DNA of 5,038 bases, taken from NCBI GenBank assembly GCA_947487095.1, contig CANKVI010000072.1:1-5038 (forward strand). The letters are read 5' to 3'. The position numbers were made by a program, and so were the translations under genes. The notes beneath the pieces were generated by a model, which saw only the letters and a list, made by a program, of their open reading frames with translations, did no database searches and had not been told where the DNA came from. Below are positions 1 to 5,038 of the stretch, in pieces. Numbering within the stretch: the stretch's first letter is position 1; each line of letters opens with the position of its first letter. The DNA comes from Acidimicrobiaceae bacterium. Lineage in GTDB: Bacteria; Actinomycetota; Acidimicrobiia; Acidimicrobiales; Ilumatobacteraceae.

Positions 1-270
1 GGCAAGATTTACACAATTAAGCACACGACCAAGGTTGCACGCACGAAAATTACCGAAGTGCTGTATCGCTTAAACATTTCAACGCTCAGTCGCGAAACAG
101 GTGTGAATCAGCTTGCCATGAACGAAATAGGCAGAGTTACTTTGCACACCACTGCCCCTCTTATGTTTGACGATTACCACCAAAACCGCACAACGGGTTG
201 CTTCATCATTGTTGACGAGGCAACTGGGCAAACCGCTGGTGCAGGAATGTTGCTGTCGCCTCGCACATGA
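1..270 (+). CDS. cysN: Sulfate adenylyltransferase subunit 1 (CysN), C-terminal end, partial
   Basis: The 5' part lies outside the window; 89 codons remain, read in frame from base 1 to a TGA at 268-270. CysN is the GTPase subunit of ATP sulfurylase. With CysD it makes adenosine 5'-phosphosulfate (APS) from sulfate and ATP in the cytoplasm. The fragment matches the last EF-Tu-like beta-barrel domain of CysN. Visible family segments are YRLNISTLSR (residues about 21-30), LAMNEIGRVTLHTTAPLMFD (about 38-57) and the closing TGCFIIVDEATGQTAGAGML (about 65-84). The GTP-binding domain is not visible, so activity cannot be judged. The stop codon overlaps the cysC start in an ATGA (267-270), so this is a stand-alone CysN followed by CysC and not a fused CysNC protein. 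The identification rests on family memory of the C-terminal pattern and the cysC neighbour. Confidence 0.9.
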   Translation, partial: GKIYTIKHTTKVARTKITEVLYRLNISTLSRETGVNQLAMNEIGRVTLHTTAPLMFDDYHQNRTTGCFIIVDEATGQTAGAGMLLSPRT

Positions 271-881
271 CCGACTCGGCAAATACACCCGTTTGGCACG
301 AGCCACAGGTAAGCCGTGAACAACTGTGGGGCGCCCATCAATTTCACGGCATGACCATCTGGCTTACTGGGCTTTCGGGCTCTGGTAAATCAACGATCGC
401 CCATGAACTTGCTCGCAAACTGACTGAAATCGGCAAATTTGCATACGTCCTTGACGCCGACAACGTGCGCCATGGCCTGAACAGCAATCTTGGGTTCACC
501 GATGACGATCGGGCAGAAAACGTTCGTCGGATGGCCGAAGTTGCGAAACTGTTTGCCGGTGCTGGCGCGATCACCATTGTGCCCATCATCAGCCCATTTG
601 CAACAGGTCGACAATTTGCACGCCTCATTCACACATCCGACAATTTGGAATTTGTTGAAGTGCACGTGGCTACATCGCTAGCCGACTGCGAGGCTCGTGA
701 CACCAAGGGCCTCTACGCACAGGTGAAGGCTGGTGCAAAGATTGGGCTTTCTGGTGTGAACGCGCCATACGAAGCGCCAATAGCACCCGAGTTTGTGTTG
801 TGTCTAAATGGCGAGCCACTGGATCAGTGCGTTGAGACGTTGTTGCGTGACGTGCTGCTTCGTTGTGGCATGAAAAGATAG
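267..881 (+). CDS. cysC: Adenylylsulfate (APS) kinase CysC
   Basis: A 204-residue cytoplasmic P-loop kinase that phosphorylates APS at the 3' position to give PAPS, the universal sulfuryl donor. The Walker A loop GLSGSGKST is at residues 35-43. DADNVRHGLN is at 63-72, LGFTDDDR at 75-82, ISPF at 108-111 (its Ser109 aligns with the phospho-accepting Ser of E. coli CysC), CEARDTKGLY at 141-150 and PYEAP at 167-171. The length is normal for the family. The ATG at 267 is preferred over Met29 because the N-terminus VWHEPQV resembles the VWH...V start of E. coli CysC, and it gives a 4-nt ATGA overlap with cysN. No clear Shine-Dalgarno sequence precedes it, so translational coupling is likely. Several normally conserved positions differ: DGDN is DADN, FRxxR after ISP is FATGR, and FTGID is LSGVN. 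The product probably feeds the sulfotransferase encoded next. Confidence 0.95.
   Translation: MTDSANTPVWHEPQVSREQLWGAHQFHGMTIWLTGLSGSGKSTIAHELARKLTEIGKFAYVLDADNVRHGLNSNLGFTDDDRAENVRRMAEVAKLFAGAGAITIVPIISPFATGRQFARLIHTSDNLEFVEVHVATSLADCEARDTKGLYAQVKAGAKIGLSGVNAPYEAPIAPEFVLCLNGEPLDQCVETLLRDVLLRCGMKR
872..878 (+). promoter_or_regulatory. Possible ribosome binding site for the sulfotransferase
   Basis: GAAAAGA lies 8 nt before the GTG at 887 and inside the last codons of cysC. It is a weak Shine-Dalgarno match but favours the GTG at 887 over the TTG at 863, which has no purine-rich stretch in front of it. Confidence 0.35.
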
Positions 882-886
882 ACACC

Positions 887-1846
887 GTGCAATACGATCC
901 GCACCCACAGCTTCCATTGATGATTGGGTATGCGTTGATCGCTCCCCGAATCAAAGTTATGTATGTGCCAACAACAAAGGTTGCCTGTAGCACGCTGAAG
1001 TTGTTGGTTGCCCAAATTGAGGGCACCTATAACGAGCAGGCATCCCGCGAAATCATCTCGCCAAATATCTCCCAGGAACAAACCATTCATAACTACCGCG
1101 TACACGGCCTTCGCCGCATGTTCGAACTTACCCCACAAGAACAATGGGAAGTTATTCAGTCCCCAGAGTGGCTTCGAGTTGCTGCGCTGCGCGATCCGCT
1201 GAAGCGCGCTTACTCCTCGTGGGAAAACCGCGCATTCCTACGAGCACCCGGAACGCCAAAGTCGATCCTTGAAGCTTGCTCAGACGTGCTAACTGATGGT
1301 CGCGTAGATGTTGCTGCGACATTTAAGAAGTTCGCTCGCGCAATTCACGCCGACCGAGATGCCTTCTCGATTGATGACCATTTCCGACCACAGTTCAACA
1401 CGTTGTATTCCAACCAATTGGAGTATCAAGAGTTCATTCGCATTGATCAGCATGGAGAAATGCAACGGCTTGCCGATGTGCTCAATGCGCGCGGTGGAAC
1501 GAACGTTTCACTGCAGCGATTGAATAGCGGCCTTGGTATCAAGCCCGAGCAGGTGTATGACCGCGAAACTGCCGACCTGATTGAACAGACCTACCACGAA
1601 GATTACGAGTGGTTTCATTTTGATCGTCACAACTACGCGGCCTCCACCGCAACGTTTGTTCTTGACCCGTTGCAGCAGGCATTCCTTACAAACTTGCGCC
1701 AAACCACCGAGAGGTTGCAAACGCTGTCAAATGCTGCATTTACACGTGTTGGCTTCCGCTATGGAATAAAGCAAGTCTTGCGTTCACTCAAATTGCGAGT
1801 AACTCGCCCGAGTCGCCGACATGACCCAAAGTTGTTGCAGTGGTAG
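887..1846 (+). CDS. PAPS-dependent sulfotransferase (Sulfotransfer_2-like)
   Basis: This gene encodes a soluble protein of about 319 residues that should transfer a sulfuryl group from PAPS to a hydroxyl or amino group of an unknown acceptor, perhaps a surface glycan. The 5'-phosphosulfate-binding loop VPTTKVACSTLK is at residues 27-38 and the 3'-phosphate-binding motif RDPLKRAYSSW at 102-112. DDHFRPQ (163-169) resembles the H..PQ motif of the carbohydrate sulfotransferase family. YHEDYEWFHF (236-245) matches the family's Y..DY..F end. A basic tail of about 70 residues follows, with a short amphipathic stretch (LQQAFLTNLRQTTERLQTL). I see no signal peptide or membrane segment. The GTG at 887 lies 5 nt after the cysC stop with a GAAAAGA purine run 8 nt upstream. 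An in-frame TTG at 863 would add 8 residues and overlap cysC, and an ATG at 920 is also possible. The position behind cysN-cysC strongly supports PAPS as donor; the acceptor cannot be read from the sequence. Confidence 0.85.
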   Translation: MQYDPHPQLPLMIGYALIAPRIKVMYVPTTKVACSTLKLLVAQIEGTYNEQASREIISPNISQEQTIHNYRVHGLRRMFELTPQEQWEVIQSPEWLRVAALRDPLKRAYSSWENRAFLRAPGTPKSILEACSDVLTDGRVDVAATFKKFARAIHADRDAFSIDDHFRPQFNTLYSNQLEYQEFIRIDQHGEMQRLADVLNARGGTNVSLQRLNSGLGIKPEQVYDRETADLIEQTYHEDYEWFHFDRHNYAASTATFVLDPLQQAFLTNLRQTTERLQTLSNAAFTRVGFRYGIKQVLRSLKLRVTRPSRRHDPKLLQW

Positions 1847-2370
1847 CAGCACGCATTGGCATAGTCACTGTTTCTGACCGCGCTTCGCAGGGTGTGTACG
1901 AAGACTTGGGCGGCCCAGCCATTCGCGAATACCTCGGCAAGCACCTCACTAGTGAATGGACCGATGTTTCGCGAATCGTTCCCGATGAAACCGATGTGCT
2001 TTCGACAACGTTGATCGAACTTGCCGACACCGAAGGATGCTCTCTGATTGTTACCACCGGCGGCACAGGCCCAGCACTTCGCGACATCACTCCAGAAGCG
2101 ACCGAGGCGGTGTGCGAAAAGATGATGCCAGGGTTTGGCGAACTCATGCGCCAAGTAAGCCTGCAGTACGTGCCAACTGCAATTTTGTCTCGACAAACTG
2201 CTGGTATTCGAGGCACTTGCCTCATCGTGAACCTGCCGGGCAAACCAACATCAATTGCGCAGTGTCTTGATGCGGTGTTGCCAGCAATTCCCTATTGCAT
2301 TGACATCATTGGTGGCGCCCATATTGACGTGGGTAATGGTGTTGAGGCGTTTCGGCCAAAAGCCAAATAG
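1840..2370 (+). CDS. mogA: Molybdopterin adenylyltransferase, MogA/MoaB family
   Basis: A 176-residue cytoplasmic protein that should adenylylate molybdopterin with ATP, activating it for molybdate insertion by MoeA in molybdenum cofactor synthesis. It aligns colinearly with E. coli MogA. RIGIVTVSDRAS is at residues 5-16, IVPDE at 46-50 (Asp49 matches a functionally important Asp of E. coli MogA), TTGGTGPALRDITPEAT at 72-88 (Asp82 is the second such Asp), MPGFGELMRQ at 96-105, AILSRQ at 114-119, NLPGKP at 131-136 and FRPK at 171-174. It is shorter than E. coli MogA because an insertion after the NLPGKP region and the C-terminal tail are reduced. The GTG start at 1840 overlaps the sulfotransferase stop by 7 nt. 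With no clear Shine-Dalgarno sequence, coupled translation is likely. MogA is favoured over MoaB by the MPGFGE..RQ and AILSRQ segments. No other cofactor gene is visible in the window. Confidence 0.92.
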   Translation: MVAARIGIVTVSDRASQGVYEDLGGPAIREYLGKHLTSEWTDVSRIVPDETDVLSTTLIELADTEGCSLIVTTGGTGPALRDITPEATEAVCEKMMPGFGELMRQVSLQYVPTAILSRQTAGIRGTCLIVNLPGKPTSIAQCLDAVLPAIPYCIDIIGGAHIDVGNGVEAFRPKAK

Positions 2371-2373
2371 CAA

Positions 2374-3615
2374 TTACTTACTTGCGTCGTACGCCTGACC
2401 TGCGGCCTTTGGCGCGCGACTGCGACCAACGAACCCGGCAACAACAACAAGCGTCACGATGTATGGAGCCATCAGCAAGAACTCCGATGGAATTCCCGTA
2501 TCCAGGTTGGACATCTTCAACTGAATTGCCTCTGCAAGACCAAACACCAGCGCTGCAGTAAGAGCACCTACTGGGTGCCAACGACCAAAGATGACTGCTG
2601 CAAGGGCAATAAAGCCGCGACCATTCGTAATGTTTTGATCGAAACGACCCACGGTGCCAATCGGCCACCACGCACCGCCCAAACCAGCAATTGCGCCAGC
2701 AATCCATACGTTGCGATAACGAAGTTTGAGCACATCAACGCCCAAGGTTCCCGCTGCTTGCGGATACTCGCCGATCGCACGAGTACGCAGACCCCATCGT
2801 GTGCGGTACATAAACCATGTGGTGAGCACTACTGCAATGACCGAGATGTAAACAAAGTATGTCTGCGTAAATAGCGCAACACCGATAACCGGAATATCAC
2901 TGAGCAGTGGAACCGCATACGGAGTGAACGGCTTGACAATGTTGTACTCAGGATGTTCTGTGAGTACGCGTTGAGACAAGAAACTCGTGAGCCCCAAGGA
3001 AAAGAAGTTAATTGCAAAACCAACAATCACTTGGTCAACTTTGAAACGAATTGCAAACACCGCGAGCAACGCCGAAAGCCCCACGCCCATTGCCATCGCA
3101 CCGAAAACACCGACCCAAGGCCCATACAGCGAGCCCAATACCGCGCCAGCAAATGCGCCTCCAAGCAACTGTCCTTCAATGGCTATGTTGATGATTCCGC
3201 TACGTTCGCACAGAATTCCTGCAATTGCCCCAAGCGTGATTGGCACACTGCGAGTAATCGTGTCTTGCAACATGCCGGTCATGTTGAACGACCCACCCGA
3301 TGTAGCCCATGCCAAAAACCCCACCACGAACATTGCCGTTGCAAACGCGAGCACCACGTTGGTCCACTTGCCAAAGCCTCGATACAACTGCACCGCACCA
3401 AGCGCACCAAGGAGAACAGCTAGTGCTTGAGCAAAAGGCTGGGCCGGCAACACAAGAGTGAACGATTCGACAAGCTTGAAGCCAGCGTCACCCGGACGAG
3501 CCGACAAGAAAAAAGCCGAGATAAGTGCGAGAAAGATGAGCGACAAACCCACGTTGCGCGAGCGCTTCTTCTGCTCCATCGACAACATTGGAGCGGCAAT
3601 TTCGGTAGGGCTCAT
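2374..3615 (-). CDS. ABC transporter permease, nucleoside (BmpA/Nup) type, NupQ-like
   Basis: An integral membrane permease of 413 residues, of the branched-chain amino acid/ribose-type permease family (BPD_transp_2), probably for nucleoside import. Numbered from the ATG at 3615, hydrophobic segments lie at about 22-38, 62-78 and 86-104. The conserved core follows: CERSGIINIAIEGQLLGGAF (about 136-155), VDQVIVGFAINF (193-204), GLRTRAIGEYPQAAGTLGVD (275-294) and GRGFIALAAVIFGRWHPVGA (332-351). These match the NupQ/YufQ class. The core is preceded by about 110 extra residues, so the protein is longer than the roughly 320-residue B. subtilis YufQ. The ATG at 3615 is chosen because it forms an ATGA overlap with the upstream permease stop and has AGGGGG 8 nt before it. 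A GTG at 3624 would add three residues. The gene ends 3 nt from the stop of the converging mogA. The exact substrate is inferred from family only. Confidence 0.88.
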   Translation of the reverse strand: MSPTEIAAPMLSMEQKKRSRNVGLSLIFLALISAFFLSARPGDAGFKLVESFTLVLPAQPFAQALAVLLGALGAVQLYRGFGKWTNVVLAFATAMFVVGFLAWATSGGSFNMTGMLQDTITRSVPITLGAIAGILCERSGIINIAIEGQLLGGAFAGAVLGSLYGPWVGVFGAMAMGVGLSALLAVFAIRFKVDQVIVGFAINFFSLGLTSFLSQRVLTEHPEYNIVKPFTPYAVPLLSDIPVIGVALFTQTYFVYISVIAVVLTTWFMYRTRWGLRTRAIGEYPQAAGTLGVDVLKLRYRNVWIAGAIAGLGGAWWPIGTVGRFDQNITNGRGFIALAAVIFGRWHPVGALTAALVFGLAEAIQLKMSNLDTGIPSEFLLMAPYIVTLVVVAGFVGRSRAPKAAGQAYDASK

Positions 3616-4766
3616 GAACCCCACCCCCTAAACGTTTGGCCAGCCGAGATTGTTGCGTTCTTCGTTCGCCAAATAGTTTTCACCAACAATGGCGCAGCAA
3701 TAAACATGACGATGAGCGCACGAAGCACGATAATCAAGTCAATAGGAACATCGCTGTTAGTTTGCATTTGTCGACCGCCTGCCTGAAGTGCACCAAACAA
3801 GATGGCTGCAAACAGTGTTCCCAATGGGCTCGATTGACCGAGCAAAGCAATAGCAATAGCATCAAAGCCAATGTTGCCAGCAAAATTGGTCGATGCGTAT
3901 CCGTACGTGCCCAGCACTTCTGCAGCGCCAGCCAAACCAGCAAAACCTCCGGCGAACATCATGGACAACACCGTGAGGCGCTTTACGTGCATGCCTGCAT
4001 ATGTGGCTGCGTCTGCATTTAAACCGTACGCACGGAACTCAAAACCAGTTGTGGTCTTCTTGAGGAACCACCAATACACCACTACCGCTGCAATGGCAAC
4101 GATGAATCCAATGTGAGCAACAAGATCTGATCGGCCATCCATAAAACCAAACAGTCGAGGTAATCGACCTTCGGCGCTAACCAGTTTTGAAATTGGATCG
4201 GTGCGATCTTCACGTTGGAATAGATCGGTCTTGAGTAGCCACAAAATGAAAAACGCGGCCATGTTGTTGAGCATGATCGTGGTGATTACTTCGTGTGCAC
4301 CTGTTCGCGCTTTCAGAATTCCTGGAATCGCACCAAACACCGCACCACCGATAGCGCCAGCAAGTATGGCGAGAGGAACTTGAACATATCCCGGCCCATC
4401 CAAGGCAAACCCAACCCACAGTGCCGTCATTCCACCTGCGAGCATCTGACCTGTCGCACCAATATTGAATAAGCCAGCCTTAAACGCAATGGCCACCGAG
4501 ACACCACACAGAATTAACGGCGTCGAACTGTTGATGGTGTTTGAAATTGCACGTAGAGACCCGAACGAACCCACCACTAACGCCCAGTACGCACTGCCCA
4601 CCGTGGAGACTGCGCCAAGAATGTCACCATCTCTCAAGTTGTCAACATCAGAAAAGATGATGATGAAAGCGCCAACTATGAGCGCCGACAACACCGCGAG
4701 CAGTGTGAGTTTCATGGAACTCACCCGATTGAGTCGCTCGCCCAACTTGTTGAACAGGTTCTTCAT
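3612..4766 (-). CDS. ABC transporter permease, nucleoside (BmpA/Nup) type, NupP-like
   Basis: A 384-residue integral membrane permease of the BPD_transp_2 family, the expected partner of the downstream permease in a heterodimeric channel. The short N-terminal tail is basic and is followed by a membrane segment at about 19-39. Then come the conserved FNIGATGQMLAGG (100-112), GAHEVITTIMLNNM (156-169), TGFEFRAYGLNADAATYAG (240-258), a Gly/Ala-rich helix at about 266-284, and the terminal helix VPIDLIIVLRALIVMFIAAP (340-359). About nine hydrophobic segments can be seen. The GAHEVITTIMLN motif and the closing helix are characteristic of the NupP/YufP class. The ATG start at 4766 overlaps the ATPase stop in an ATGA (4763-4766), and no strong Shine-Dalgarno sequence precedes it, so translational coupling is likely. 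Gene order ATPase, NupP-like, NupQ-like matches B. subtilis nupO-nupP-nupQ. Nucleoside uptake is inferred from family; related members could carry other sugars or purine compounds. Confidence 0.9.
   Translation of the reverse strand: MKNLFNKLGERLNRVSSMKLTLLAVLSALIVGAFIIIFSDVDNLRDGDILGAVSTVGSAYWALVVGSFGSLRAISNTINSSTPLILCGVSVAIAFKAGLFNIGATGQMLAGGMTALWVGFALDGPGYVQVPLAILAGAIGGAVFGAIPGILKARTGAHEVITTIMLNNMAAFFILWLLKTDLFQREDRTDPISKLVSAEGRLPRLFGFMDGRSDLVAHIGFIVAIAAVVVYWWFLKKTTTGFEFRAYGLNADAATYAGMHVKRLTVLSMMFAGGFAGLAGAAEVLGTYGYASTNFAGNIGFDAIAIALLGQSSPLGTLFAAILFGALQAGGRQMQTNSDVPIDLIIVLRALIVMFIAAPLLVKTIWRTKNATISAGQTFRGWGS
3624..3629 (-). promoter_or_regulatory. Ribosome binding site for the NupQ-like permease
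   Basis: On the minus strand AGGGGG lies 8 nt before the ATG at 3615, within the G-rich stretch AGGGGGTGGGG. It sits inside the last codons of the upstream permease. It supports the ATG at 3615 rather than the GTG at 3624, which would overlap this motif. Confidence 0.55.
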
Positions 4767-5038
4767 GCCGAAACCACATTGTCTGGTCGTGATCCAGCCA
4801 TATACAGACCGACTTCCATGGGCGTCACTTTCTTAGGGTCAAGCTCTGCAACAACTTTGCCGCGATACATCACAAGCAACCGATCAGAAAGCGCCATCAC
4901 TTCTTCAAGTTCGGTACTCACAATGAGTACCGCTGTTCCCGCATCGCGCTCTTTCACGATTCGTGAGTGAATGTATTCAATACTTCCTACGTCAACGCCT
5001 CGCGTTGGTTGGGCTGCGATGGTGAGTCGCAGATCGCG
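4763..5038 (-). CDS. ABC transporter ATP-binding protein, nucleoside/sugar type (NupO-like), C-terminal end, partial
   Basis: The window edge cuts this gene; only its last 91 codons are present, open in frame up to base 5038. A 64-residue reading from an internal GTG at 4957 is not the true start. The fragment covers the end of a nucleotide-binding domain. A Walker B-like region TIAAQPTRGVDVG is at fragment residues 6-18, its D-loop being GVDVG. AVLIVSTELEEVMALSDRL (36-54) is the switch region, followed by MYRGKVVAEL (57-66). At the usual Walker B Asp-Glu the sequence has Ala-Gln, and at the usual switch His it has Thr. Such changes are typical of the second domain of double-domain sugar and nucleoside importer ATPases (RbsA and YufO/NupO type), so this is probably the C-terminal half of a roughly 500-residue protein. 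It energises the two permeases encoded directly downstream, to which it is joined by a 4-nt overlap. Confidence 0.88.
   Translation of the reverse strand, partial: RDLRLTIAAQPTRGVDVGSIEYIHSRIVKERDAGTAVLIVSTELEEVMALSDRLLVMYRGKVVAELDPKKVTPMEVGLYMAGSRPDNVVSA

Noticed and set aside
863..865. TTG at 863 as the sulfotransferase start
   Set aside because: It has no purine-rich stretch upstream and lies inside cysC; the GTG at 887 is better placed. It is not excluded, since the reading frame is open.
670..1144. Minus-strand open frames of 118 and 106 codons across cysC and the sulfotransferase
   Set aside because: They overlap two recognised genes on the other strand and show no family motifs.
1788..2243. 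Minus-strand open frames of 145 and 151 codons opposite mogA
   Set aside because: mogA is colinear with known MogA proteins over its whole length; the antisense frames have no recognisable content.
2352..2413. Possible bidirectional terminator at the convergent junction
   Set aside because: The available stems are 4 to 6 bp, one has a loop of about 40 nt, and there is no T-rich run on either strand.
2953..3430. Two long plus-strand open frames of 156 and 147 codons opposite the NupQ-like permease
   Set aside because: They are antisense to a well-supported membrane protein, their translations are low in hydrophobic structure and rich in His, Thr, Asn and Pro, and they match nothing recognisable. 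They are shadows of the permease codon bias.
4954..4966. Perfect 6-bp inverted repeat TCACGA-T-TCGTGA as a possible operator
   Set aside because: It lies within the ATPase coding sequence, far from any gene start, and repeats of this size are expected by chance in 5 kb.

Overview
This window is gene-dense bacterial DNA of roughly balanced G+C by eye. It has short or negative gaps between genes, several GTG or TTG starts, and no RNA genes, mobile elements, CRISPR arrays or sizeable intergenic DNA. The compact layout, the separate cysN and cysC genes, and a nucleoside-type ABC transporter with long permeases would fit a moderate-G+C, streamlined actinobacterium, for example a freshwater or marine lineage. 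That placement is an inference from gene style only and is weak.

The left half (1-2370, + strand) is one apparent operon. It runs from the 3' end of cysN (sulfate adenylyltransferase large subunit), through cysC (APS kinase, overlapping cysN by 4 nt) and a PAPS-dependent sulfotransferase (starting 5 nt after cysC, or overlapping it), to a mogA-type molybdopterin adenylyltransferase (overlapping the sulfotransferase by 7 nt). The first three genes form a biochemical chain: sulfate is activated to APS, APS is phosphorylated to PAPS, and the sulfotransferase spends the PAPS on an unknown acceptor. This suggests the local sulfate-activation genes serve sulfation at least as much as assimilation. 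mogA acts in molybdenum cofactor synthesis and has no obvious link to that chain.

The right half (2374-5038, - strand) is a converging operon for an ABC importer of the BmpA/Nup nucleoside type. Read 5' to 3' on the minus strand it holds the C-terminal end of a double-domain ATPase (cut by the window edge), a first permease and a second permease. Each junction is an ATGA overlap. The gene order matches nupO-nupP-nupQ of Bacillus subtilis. The substrate-binding lipoprotein is not in the window.

The two operons meet tail to tail with 3 nt between their stop codons and no convincing terminator hairpin. I did not find an obviously new defence or mobile system. The most interesting points are the coupled PAPS-making and PAPS-using genes, the divergent active-site motifs of the APS kinase, and the tightly joined mogA.
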